A stretch of DNA of 56,534 nt from contig CAZEJK010000006.1 of NCBI GenBank assembly GCA_964512045.1, forward strand, positions 1 to 56,534, given 5' to 3'. Below the pieces are notes generated by a model. It was not told where the DNA came from. It saw only the letters and a list, made by a program, of their open reading frames with translations, and did not search any database. Made by a program: the position numbers and the translations under genes. The stretch is from CAZEJK01 sp964512045 (GTDB lineage: Bacteria; Acidobacteriota; Thermoanaerobaculia; Thermoanaerobaculales; Sulfomarinibacteraceae). The first letter of the stretch is position 1. Each line of letters starts with the position of its first letter. This document shows, piece after piece, positions 36,617-44,057 of the stretch.

Positions 36617-37045
36617 TTACGCCGGCCCAGTGCCCGCTTCGGAGACAATGCCGTGCACAACCGCGAAGAAGCGCTCGAGCGGCCCGAGCTGATCCAGCGC
36701 CTCCACAACACGGTCAAGGTCCAGACCGACGTAGTCGTGAACGAGCACATTTCTGAAGCCAGGTAGCGGGCTCAGAGCCTCCACGAGCTCGGTTTCGAAG
36801 CGGCCGTCGCGAGCCAGGCTTCTCACTGCCTGCGTGTAGTCCTCGAAGCGGTCGCCACGACGCGCCGCGAGCTCGCCGGAGATATCGATCACTAGCTGGC
36901 ATACGGTGAGCAGTGAGAACAGCACATCATTATGGAGGCTGAGGTTTCGCTCGAGCGCGGCACGACCATCGATTCGAGGACGGAGATCGCGGAGATGGTC
37001 AAGATGTCGGCGCAGCTCCGCCAATCGTTCCACAAGGTACGTCAT
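36617..37045 (-). CDS. hepT: HepT-like HEPN ribonuclease toxin
   Basis: This 142-residue protein of the HEPN/DUF86 family has the RX4HXY motif (Arg98, His103, Tyr105 in FRNVLVHDY), the active site of HepT toxins that cleave RNA. In the MntA-HepT (type VII) system the antitoxin blocks the toxin by adding AMP groups to the Tyr. The ATG at 37045 overlaps the stop of the nucleotidyltransferase gene (37042-37045), the normal MntA-HepT order. The upstream part of the longer frame is not conserved. It probably acts in stress tolerance or phage defence; that is inferred from other systems. Confidence 0.88.
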   Translation of the reverse strand: MTYLVERLAELRRHLDHLRDLRPRIDGRAALERNLSLHNDVLFSLLTVCQLVIDISGELAARRGDRFEDYTQAVRSLARDGRFETELVEALSPLPGFRNVLVHDYVGLDLDRVVEALDQLGPLERFFAVVHGIVSEAGTGPA

Positions 37046-37482
37046 GGCGGTGACAACGCCTCGAGCTTGAGCGCGCGCGTCCTGCGGAGGAACGGCTCGA
37101 GATCCGCAGCTTTGAGCTGGACGTCGCGGACAAAGGCATGGTCTGCCTCGAGATCGCCGCAGTAGACCCGCTGGCCATCGAGGACCACGCGACGTGCAAA
37201 CGTGGGGGGCACATCGTTGAGTACCACAAGGTCCAGGCTGCGTTGCCCGAGGTGCGCCTGGACCGACGCGCTCAAGCGAATCGACGCTTGGAAGCGATCG
37301 CGGGGGGTGGGCACCGCGCCGCAATCCATGACAACACCGATATCCAGATCGCTCTCGCGATGAGTCCGACCCTCCGCGAAGCTGCCGAAGACGTACGCCG
37401 ACACGATCGCCGGTGACGCCAGCTCCTCGAAGAGCCTGCTCGTCCTGGTCACCATCTCCTGCGAAGACCGCGATACCGCCAT
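37042..37482 (-). CDS. mntA: MntA-like minimal nucleotidyltransferase antitoxin
   Basis: The 146-residue protein has the nucleotidyltransferase motif GSX10DXD (Gly33-Ser34 to Asp45/Asp47, FGSFAEGRTHRESDLDIG). In MntA-HepT systems it modifies the HepT toxin with AMP and so neutralises it. The ATG at 37482 is the first good start; the longer upstream frame lacks a domain. It overlaps hepT by 4 bases. The conserved arrangement and both motifs support the pair well. Confidence 0.88.
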   Translation of the reverse strand: MAVSRSSQEMVTRTSRLFEELASPAIVSAYVFGSFAEGRTHRESDLDIGVVMDCGAVPTPRDRFQASIRLSASVQAHLGQRSLDLVVLNDVPPTFARRVVLDGQRVYCGDLEADHAFVRDVQLKAADLEPFLRRTRALKLEALSPP

Positions 37483-37645
37483 CACACGTATTGTCGCACT
37501 CCAGCCACCTGTCGGGCTAGTGGACGCCACAAAGGCCCCGGGACCAGGCTCGGAACGCCGTGGACCACGTAGCACCTCTACTGTCTCGTAACCCTGCGGC
37601 TCCGTTGACACGCAGAGCAGGCCTGCAGCACGGCCCGAAACAGTA

Positions 37646-37682
37646 CAGAGGTCCGCGCTCCCTGCACGGGTGGGAGCTCGGC
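37646..37682. repeat. Dispersed hairpin repeat, copy 1
   Basis: A 37-base sequence with core CCGCGCTCCCTGCA and GGGAGCTCGGC. It is repeated with one indel and a few substitutions at 40198-40235. GCTCCC and GGGAGC can pair around about 8 bases. Both copies have the same orientation and lie in intergenic DNA. Confidence 0.7.
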
Positions 37683-37740
37683 ATTTCACACCGTTCACGT
37701 TGCGAGCTTTGTGGTGTGTGACACCACCCGGTGCCTCGAG

Positions 37741-38583
37741 CTACTCGATCCGAGCGCGCAGCCACTGCTCCATGGTGTCGAAGACCTGTTGGTTGTTCGT
37801 CTCGTTGAACATCTCGTGGTAGCAGCCGGCCCACTCCACGTACTCCACCAGCTCGGCGGGGGCGGTTCTCGCCCAGATGCGGGTTGCCTCCGGATCGGCG
37901 AGCTGGTCGGCGCCGGACTGCATCACCAGTGTCGGGCACCGTAGCTGCGCTGCCCTCTGCATGGTGTCGTGGTGCGCGGCCACCACCTCGGTGAACCAGC
38001 GCGCGGAGACCGTGTTGCTGACCAGCGGATCGGCGAGATAGGCAGTGCCGACCTCCTGATCACGACTGAGCAACGTCGCGTCGAGAGACTGCGCGAGCAG
38101 CAATCCAGGTGCGAGCATCGAGAGCAGCTGCGCCACTGCACGCAGCAGGATGCTCGGTCGGGAGTCGGGGTGGATGCCAAGGAAGGGCGAGGACACCATG
38201 AGCGCACTGAAGTCGTCCGGATACGTGAGAACGTGGCGCAGAGCAATCAGCCCACCTTGGGAGTGGCCGACCAGACCGAGTGGTCGTCCTGGACATACCT
38301 CTCGTATCTGGCGGTGCAGCGCTTGCACGTCGCTGAGGTAGTCATCGAACCGCTTCACGTGCACGCGACGACCGGAGCTGCGGCCATGGCCACGGCAGTC
38401 GAACGCCCAGCAGTCGAACCCGCGCGACGCGAAGTGCTCCATGACATGTTGGTAACGGCCAGAGTGCTCCGCGAGCCCATGAACGAACAGGAGCACCGGC
38501 GCGCTCGTGTCGTCCGTCGGCAGCCGTCGCCAGTACAGCTCGTGGCCGTCGCTGCTCTCGGCCCAACCCTGATCACCCTGCAT
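37741..38583 (-). CDS. Alpha/beta hydrolase, monoacylglycerol lipase-like
   Basis: This 280-residue enzyme has the serine-hydrolase nucleophile elbow GHSQGG, an Asp-containing MQSGADQLADPE and a His in GCYHEMFNE, all in the right order. It resembles bacterial monoglyceride lipases/lysophospholipases (Hydrolase_4). The neighbouring glycerol kinase overlaps it by 11 bases on the same strand, so a path from acylglycerols via glycerol to glycerol-3-phosphate is suggested. No signal peptide is seen, so it is likely cytoplasmic. Confidence 0.88.
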   Translation of the reverse strand: MQGDQGWAESSDGHELYWRRLPTDDTSAPVLLFVHGLAEHSGRYQHVMEHFASRGFDCWAFDCRGHGRSSGRRVHVKRFDDYLSDVQALHRQIREVCPGRPLGLVGHSQGGLIALRHVLTYPDDFSALMVSSPFLGIHPDSRPSILLRAVAQLLSMLAPGLLLAQSLDATLLSRDQEVGTAYLADPLVSNTVSARWFTEVVAAHHDTMQRAAQLRCPTLVMQSGADQLADPEATRIWARTAPAELVEYVEWAGCYHEMFNETNNQQVFDTMEQWLRARIE

Positions 38584-40086
38584 TGCGAGCCTCGGAGACG
38601 CCGGTTCTCACCCTGGCCACGGCCTGCTTCCAGCCAGCGTAGAGCTTCCTCCGTCGCTCTGCGTCCATCTGAGGGATGAAGCTTCGATCCGTCTGATGCA
38701 CGTCCTGCAGCTCGTCAGGACCGTTCCAAAAGCCCGAGCCAAGGCCTGCCAGGAGGGCGGCGCCGGCAGCGGTGGTCTCCAGGAGCTTCGGTCGAACGAC
38801 GGGGATCCCGAGCAGGTCGGCCTGGAACTGCATCAGCTGGTTGTTGGCGGCGGCGCCACCGTCCGCGCGCAGCTCGGTCACCGTTGTGCTCGCATCGCGG
38901 CTCATGACCTCGATCACATCTCGTGTCTGGTAGGNNNNNNNNNNTCGAGGGTGGCCCGGATGATCTGGTCGCGTCCGCTTCCCAGGGTCAAACCCACGAT
39001 GGCTGCACGGGCACGCATGTCCCAGTATGGGGCGCCCAGTCCGGTGAAGGCCGGAACCACATACACGCCCTCGGTGTCGTGGACGCGTTCGGCCACCCCT
39101 TCAGTATCCGCTGCGGCGCCAATCAAGCCCAGCTCGTCGCGCAGCCACTGGATCGCGGCGCCGGTGGTGAAGATCGAGCCCTCGAGGGCGTAGGCCGGTT
39201 GGCCATGGGCGTCGCAGCAGATGGTGGTCAGCAAACCGCTGCTGCTGCGGCGCAGCTCGGAGCCGGTGTTGAGCACGACGAACGAACCGGTCCCGTAGGT
39301 GTTCTTCGACATGCCGGGGTACCAGCAGCCCTGGCCATACAGTGCCGCCTGCTGGTCACCGACCATGCCCGCCACCGGAACTCCGGCGGGCAGCACCCGG
39401 TGGCGAACGCTCAGGCCGAAGACCCCGGCGCTCGGCTTGACCTCCGGCAGCATGGCTTCGGGCACGCCGAAGACGTCCAGCAGCTCGGGATCCCAGCGCC
39501 GCTCGCGAATGTCGAAGAGCAGGGTGCGCGAGGCGTTGGTCTGATCAGTGGCGTGCACCGCGCCTCCGGTCAGTCGGAAGAGCAGCCAGCTATCGACGGT
39601 GCCGAACAGCAGATCCCCCGCTGCTGCGCGCCGACGCGCTTCCCTGTACCGATCGAGGATCCACTGGACCTTCGAACCCGAGAAGTAGGGATCGATCACC
39701 AGTCCCGTTCGCTCGTGAATCAGGGCCTCGAGGCCTTCCGCCCGCAGATGCTCACAGATATCTGCAGTCTGGCGGCTTTGCCACACAACCGCCCGATGGA
39801 GGGGCTCGCCGGTGAGGCGATCCCAGACCACTGTCGTTTCCCTCTGATTGGCGATGCCGATGGCTTTCAGCTCGCCCTTCGCGAGCCGCGCCTGCTGCAA
39901 CGCCACCGCCATCACATCGAGGCTCGCCAGCCAGATCTCCTCCGGGTCCTGCTCGACCCAGCCCGGCTCAGGAAAATGCTGATGGATCTCTGTGTAGGAG
40001 CGCCCCAGCACATTGCCGCCACGATCCAGCACCATCGCTGTGCAGCCGGTCGTTCCCTGGTCGATCGCCATCACTGCATCGGGCAT
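38573..40086 (-). CDS. glpK: Glycerol kinase, interrupted by a scaffold gap
   Basis: The enzyme makes glycerol-3-phosphate from glycerol and ATP. N-terminal AIDQGTTGCTAMVLDRGGNV, GIANQRETTVVWDRLTGEPL, the GTGSF motif and RADGGAAANNQLMQF at the C-terminal part are all typical. The gap 38935-38944 (10 N) splits the frame into two: RATL before and YQTRDVIEVM after. The family sequence (RATLE-x-IAYQTRD) fits about 8 missing bases, not 10, so the apparent frame break comes from the filler. The start at 40086 is used because AAAGGTGG is well spaced. It overlaps the lipase gene by 11 bases. Confidence 0.93.
38935..38944. other. Scaffold gap of 10 N inside glpK
   Basis: The filler length is arbitrary. 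Continuity of the glycerol kinase protein across it suggests the true gap is about 8 bases. Confidence 0.95.
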
Positions 40087-40521
40087 TGCACGCACCACCT
40101 TTCACCCACCACGCCAGTGTAGCCACACCGGGCAGGGCTGGGCGAGGACGAGGGTGGTGGCGCGGAGCGCTGTGCTGGTGCACCGCCCAATGCGGGCCAG
40201 AGATCCGCGCTCCCTGCAACGGGCGGGAGCTCGGCGGCTACCCACCATTCAGCGTGCGATAGGAACGCGGACGTCCCGTCCCCAGAATTGTCGCCGCGCA
40301 GAACACTCAGCCACGCAAACCCCGCCCCCCATTTCTCGCAGCACCACGGCCACCAGCTGCTCCACAAGGCCACAACGCGGTGCGTCGCACCGAAGCACAG
40401 ACGTGTGGAGGTGTAGACAGGCGTTATGGCGTGCCCGGCACCTAGCCAGCGTGGCCGGTTTCGTCGCCGAGTGTCGCGATTACCAGTGGACGCGACACTT
40501 CATCGGGAGGATTCCGAGCCA
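40087..40521. other. Gene-free stretch with repeat copy 2
   Basis: 435 bases between divergent genes glpK and the patatin gene. It contains the repeat copy at 40198-40235 but no credible gene. Promoters for both flanking genes must be here; no clear hexamers were found. Confidence 0.5.
40198..40235. repeat. Dispersed hairpin repeat, copy 2
   Basis: A 38-base near copy of the repeat at 37646-37682, in the same orientation (core ATCCGCGCTCCCTGCA and CGGGCGGGAGCTCGGC). The two copies flank the lipase/glycerol kinase pair and lie between it and neighbouring modules. Confidence 0.7.
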
Positions 40522-42423
40522 ATGCGCCTTGTACAACCGGCACCTGTGCAGGAGCTGCTGGAGGACCAGTGCCTCGCGCAGCCCCTTCCCCACCATCCGA
40601 CCGACCTCGATCTCCTGCGGGAGGCGCTGGTGCCCCTGATCGGCCGGGTCACCACGGAGGATGTACGCGAGATCGCGGCCTCCGGCACGTGGGTCGGGCT
40701 CGAGGGCGGACGGCGGCTCTTCTCCCAGGGCGACGCGGCCGACGCCCTCTACCTGCTGGTTCACGGCCGGCTGCGGGCCTCGGTCTCCACCGATGACGGC
40801 TCGAAGCGCGTACTCGGTGACCTCGCCCGCGGTGAAGCGGTCGGCGAGGTGGCGCTCCTCGGGCGAGGAGTGCGCAGCGCGCACATCGACGCCGTCCGCG
40901 ACAGCCGTCTCTTCCGGCTGGAGGTCGACGCGTTCCACGAGATCGCGTCCCGGCATCCGGAGTTTCTCTGGAACCTGTCGCGCCTGGTGGTCCGCCGAAT
41001 GGAGCGTTCCCCCGGCGCGGCGCGCGACCTTTCGGCGGTGCGAACGATAGCGATCGCGTGCTCTGGCTCAAACGAGATGCGGGAGCGCTTCGTCACCCGG
41101 TTGGCCACCGCCCTCGAGCCCTACGGCACGGCGGCGATCCTGCGCCCGGCCGATCTGCCACCGTCGATCGAGCACACCGGCGATCCCGGCCGACTGGCCG
41201 CGTGGCTCGACGAGCACGAAACCCGGCACCGCTTTCTGCTCGTTGTCACCGATCCTGCCGAGGAGACCCAGCGGCAGCTCCTGTTCCGACAGGCCGACCG
41301 CATCCTCATCGTCTGCCCGGTCGACGGCGACCCCGGGGACAGCCAGATCGCTCGATGGTCCACGGCGGACCGCAACCGGCAGGTGCGCGTGCGACGCGAC
41401 CTGGTGCTGCTGCACCCCGACGGAAGCCGTCCACCCACCGGAACGGCGCGCTGGCTGGAGGCGCACGAGCTCACGCGGGTACACCATCTGCGCGAGGACC
41501 GTGACGGCGACTACGAACGCCTGGGACGGTTTCTGGCCGGACGCGCGGTCGGGCTGGTGTTCGCAGGTGGCGGCGCGAGGGGCTTCGCGCATCTCGGTGT
41601 CCTGCGCGCGCTCAAGGAGGAGGGGGTCACCGTCGATCTGCTCGGCGGCACCAGCATCGGCGCGATCCTCGCGGCGACCATCGCCAGCGACTGGGACGAC
41701 CATCGACTCCACGCCGCCCTGCACGGCGCATTCGTCGCCACGAACCCCGCGAACGACTTTCAGGTACTGCCATTCGTCTCGCTCGTCAAGGGCCGGAAGA
41801 TGGAGCGGCTCCTGCGCCGGAACCTGGGCGAAGAGGGGATCGAGGACCTATGGCTACCGTTTTACTGCGTCAGCTCGAACCTGACGGCGAACACGAAGGC
41901 GATCCACACCCGGGGTCCGCTGTGGAAGGCCCTGCGCGCCAGCGCGTCGATCGCCGGTGTGTTCCCGCCGGCGGTTCTCGACGGGCAGCTGCACATCGAC
42001 GGTGGTACGTTCGACAACCTGCCGGTCGACACCGCGCGCCGGCTCGACGCGGGCCACGTGATCGCCTGCGACATCATGCGCTCCGCTCACGCGGCAGTCG
42101 GCTTCGAAGCGGTGCCGACAGCCGGCCGCCTGCTGATCGACCGGCTGCTCGGTCGCAGGAGGTACCGCGTTCCTGGAATGATGGCCACGATGATGCAGGC
42201 CGGATTCCTGTCGGGGCTCGAGCGGGCCCGCTCTGCGGCGACCGACGCCGACCTGTTTCTCGAGCCCAAACCGGGCCGGGTGCGCTTCCTCGACTGGAAG
42301 GCCCTCGATTCGGCCGCGAAGCTGGGCTACGACCAGACCAGGGTCGCCCTCGGCGACCCAGACGTCCGCGAGCGTCTCGACGCGATCCTGCGGCGACCGA
42401 ACCGGCCCGCTCTGCCGCAATGA
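40522..42423 (+). CDS. Patatin-like phospholipase with N-terminal cyclic-nucleotide-binding domain
   Basis: This 633-residue protein has a cNMP-binding domain (about residues 30-150: LEGGRRLFSQGDAADALYLL, LARGEAVGEVALL). A linker of about 180 residues follows, then a patatin domain (about 335-520): GGGARGFAHLGVL (oxyanion loop), GGTSIG (nucleophile Ser) and DGGTFDNLP (Asp). This layout resembles neuropathy-target-esterase-type proteins, but no membrane helix is seen. It probably hydrolyses lysophospholipids at the inner face of the membrane, perhaps controlled by cyclic nucleotide. The start ATG at 40522 follows GGGAGG; the longer frame from 40426 is non-conserved at the start. Confidence 0.9.
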   Translation: MRLVQPAPVQELLEDQCLAQPLPHHPTDLDLLREALVPLIGRVTTEDVREIAASGTWVGLEGGRRLFSQGDAADALYLLVHGRLRASVSTDDGSKRVLGDLARGEAVGEVALLGRGVRSAHIDAVRDSRLFRLEVDAFHEIASRHPEFLWNLSRLVVRRMERSPGAARDLSAVRTIAIACSGSNEMRERFVTRLATALEPYGTAAILRPADLPPSIEHTGDPGRLAAWLDEHETRHRFLLVVTDPAEETQRQLLFRQADRILIVCPVDGDPGDSQIARWSTADRNRQVRVRRDLVLLHPDGSRPPTGTARWLEAHELTRVHHLREDRDGDYERLGRFLAGRAVGLVFAGGGARGFAHLGVLRALKEEGVTVDLLGGTSIGAILAATIASDWDDHRLHAALHGAFVATNPANDFQVLPFVSLVKGRKMERLLRRNLGEEGIEDLWLPFYCVSSNLTANTKAIHTRGPLWKALRASASIAGVFPPAVLDGQLHIDGGTFDNLPVDTARRLDAGHVIACDIMRSAHAAVGFEAVPTAGRLLIDRLLGRRRYRVPGMMATMMQAGFLSGLERARSAATDADLFLEPKPGRVRFLDWKALDSAAKLGYDQTRVALGDPDVRERLDAILRRPNRPALPQ

Positions 42424-42563
42424 CCGTCGGTCAGCGATTCTGGTCGAACAAATCCGTCAGCAAGCTCGCCTCTCGCCTCGCCGATGCCTTTCGCAGCAGA
42501 CTGCGAAAACGGAGGGACGAGCTTCGAGACGCTGCGGTCACCTCGCAGGCCCCACAGCACTGA
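42420..42563 (+). CDS. Small basic ORF overlapping the patatin stop
   Basis: A 47-residue open frame starts with ATGA overlap at 42420 and contains many Arg/Lys (ASRLADAFRSRLRKRRDEL). The tight overlap and a plausible amphipathic helix are in favour. The lack of any recognised family and the decayed sequence that follows are against. Confidence 0.3.
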   Translation: MTVGQRFWSNKSVSKLASRLADAFRSRLRKRRDELRDAAVTSQAPQH

Positions 42564-42985
42564 GCCCGGAGGAGAAGGCCGCCCTCGCTGCCGCTGCTCG
42601 AACGCTCCGCGAGCGCTTCCCCCGCGAGGACGGTCGCCTGATGCCCACCGGCCTCGGCAACGCGCTTCGCGCCGCCGAGGGCCGCGCCGGCGAACGATAC
42701 GGCCTCGACACCGTCCTCGCCTGGCCCAGGGTCTACCCTGCGTCTCCGACCGGATGGTAGACATCCTGAGTGCCCAGCGGTTGCAGGTGGACGCCTCCTC
42801 CAAGCTCACCGCAGCTTTCACCATCCTCGTGCCAGTGACGGCGACCCTCCTCTGGCGCCACGGGTGGCGGCTGCTGCTCACCGCCCTCTGTCTCGTCCTG
42901 GCACGGGTGTCCTCCAGGGACGCCGAGACTACGGCTCTCCGTTCCACGGCAACCTATCGGCACGCACCCTCCAGATCGCCGCAAC
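42545..42985 (+). pseudogene. Remnant of a hypothetical membrane protein, with frameshift
   Basis: The first part reads ALSPEEKAALAAAARTLRE, LMPTGLGNALRAAEGRAGER, then YGLDTVLAWPRVYPA. This resembles a conserved hypothetical family in which LMPTxLGNxLRAAE and a WPR motif precede a membrane helix. At about 42745 the frame shifts: the continuation SDRMVDILSAQRLQVDASSKL with helices (AAFTILVPVTATLLW, LLLTALCLVLA) is in the next frame. A single lost base explains this. No start codon or N-terminal half remains. The boundaries are approximate. Confidence 0.6.
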
Positions 42986-43053
42986 GCCACAATGCCGTTA
43001 TGCAAAGTGTGGCACCCCTCGTATGGCACCCCTCTTCTTCTCTTCTGCACAGC

Positions 43054-43107
43054 TGTGGGAAGATAGTCTTTTCCCACATCGACAAGTTCCCACATCGACA
43101 CTATATT
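43054..43107 (+). promoter_or_regulatory. Promoter with repeated operator motif of the toxin-antitoxin pair
   Basis: A -35-like TCGACA (43079-43084) and a -10 TATATT (43102-43107) are 17 bases apart. Two direct copies of TTCCCACATCGACA (43071-43084 and 43087-43100) are spaced 16 bases apart and cover the promoter. The inverse TGTGGGAA (43054-43061) pairs with TTCCCACA (43071-43078). This fits autoregulation by the antitoxin. The start codon lies only 18 bases beyond the -10. Confidence 0.6.
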
Positions 43108-43124
43108 CGTACGCGGAGGTGACC

Positions 43125-43388
43125 ATGGTGACGGACAAGGTCCTTCGCCCAGACTCGAAGGGGAGAATCACCCTTGGCAAGCTCGCGCAGGGGGTCAGCA
43201 GCTTCCGCGTCACTGTCGACGAGCACCAGCGCATCGTGCTCGAGCCCTTCACCGAGATCCCGGTTGCAGAGAAGTGGGTGTTTGACAACCCGGCCGTACG
43301 AAGCGCTCTCGCACGCGGGCTGGCTGATGCCCGCGAGGGTCGTGTGGCCGAGCTCGGCAGCTTCGCCGAGTACGTCGACGAGGACTGA
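43125..43388 (+). CDS. Antitoxin with AbrB-like N-terminus
   Basis: The 87-residue protein starts TDKVLRPDSKGRITLGKLA, an AbrB/SpoVT-like swapped-hairpin DNA-binding motif. Its C-terminal part (EKWVFDNPAVRSALARGLADAREGRVAELGSFAEY) is helical, typical of antitoxin tails that wrap the toxin. GGAGGTGA gives a strong ribosome site. Its stop shares one base with the toxin start (TGATG). It probably represses its own promoter through the repeats upstream. Confidence 0.8.
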   Translation: MVTDKVLRPDSKGRITLGKLAQGVSSFRVTVDEHQRIVLEPFTEIPVAEKWVFDNPAVRSALARGLADAREGRVAELGSFAEYVDED

Positions 43389-43684
43389 TGCGGTTTCGCC
43401 TTCAGTTCACCCGGGAAGCCGCGGAGAACCTCAAAGCGCTGGAGGACGACAAGGGGCTCGCCAAGAGGCTGAAGGCGGTACGCAAGGCCCTGGGGTTGCT
43501 CGAGACCAACCCGCGGCGCCCTGGCCTGAACACCCACAAGTTCTCCTCTCTCCACGGCTCCGGGGGCGAGGATGTCTTCGAAGCCTATGCTGAGAGCAAG
43601 ACTCCCGCTGCCTACATGATCTTCTGGATCTACGGGCCGGAGCACGGCGTGATCACCGTCATCGCCATCACCAGCCACCCGTGA
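43388..43684 (+). CDS. RelE/ParE-family toxin
   Basis: The 98-residue protein has the RelE-ParE fold pattern: MRFRLQFTREAAENLKALE, basic helix LAKRLKAVRKALGLLETNP, and the strands AAYMIFWIYGPEHGVITVIAITSHP. RelE-type members cleave mRNA at the ribosome, and ParE-type members inhibit gyrase; the sequence does not settle which. It is translationally coupled to its antitoxin. It lies between two gene remnants, in an area of decayed DNA, which is a typical setting for such pairs. Confidence 0.8.
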   Translation: MRFRLQFTREAAENLKALEDDKGLAKRLKAVRKALGLLETNPRRPGLNTHKFSSLHGSGGEDVFEAYAESKTPAAYMIFWIYGPEHGVITVIAITSHP

Positions 43685-43750
43685 AGGCTGCTCCCTCCCC
43701 TCTTCTCGTAGGCGAGGGGTTCATCCCCGCAGTCCCTGTCGTCGGCGAGG

Positions 43751-43960
43751 TCAGCGCAACACGAGCGTGACAGGATCGGTCGAGCCGGCGTTCGGAGCTT
43801 CGGGGCTCCGGGGCTTTGGCTCCTGCGCCTCCTCGGGGCTGACGTGGCGAGCGAAGCCCTTGCCGAAGACCTCCTGGGCCACGGAGATGGCGACGAACGC
43901 GTCGGGGTCGGCCTCGGCGACGCGGCGCTTGAGGCGGCCCACGGTGTCGTCCTGACACAG
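43751..43960 (-). pseudogene. Remnant similar to the C-terminal DUF2179 domain of YitT-type membrane proteins
   Basis: The frame reads TVGRLKRRVAEADPDAFVAISVAQEVFGKGFARHVSPEEAQEP, resembling the DUF2179 motif (RLKRxVxExDPxAFVxVxxVxEVxGxGF). The six-helix membrane part expected before it is missing. A short-range ATG at about 43966 with GGAGG is in a different frame, so a frameshift is likely. It is probably a decayed gene tail. Confidence 0.5.
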
Positions 43961-44057
43961 GTTGTCATCGGGAGGAGGTGACTGAGGTGTCAGGGATAGA
44001 GATTCGATGCAGCGAGGCGTTCAAGCAACAGGTAGTGGGGGAGGTGGCGTCGGTGAA

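Noticed and set aside
36262..36756. Plus-strand open frames between ltaE and hepT
   Set aside because: No ribosome site and no recognisable protein; part of them is antisense to hepT.
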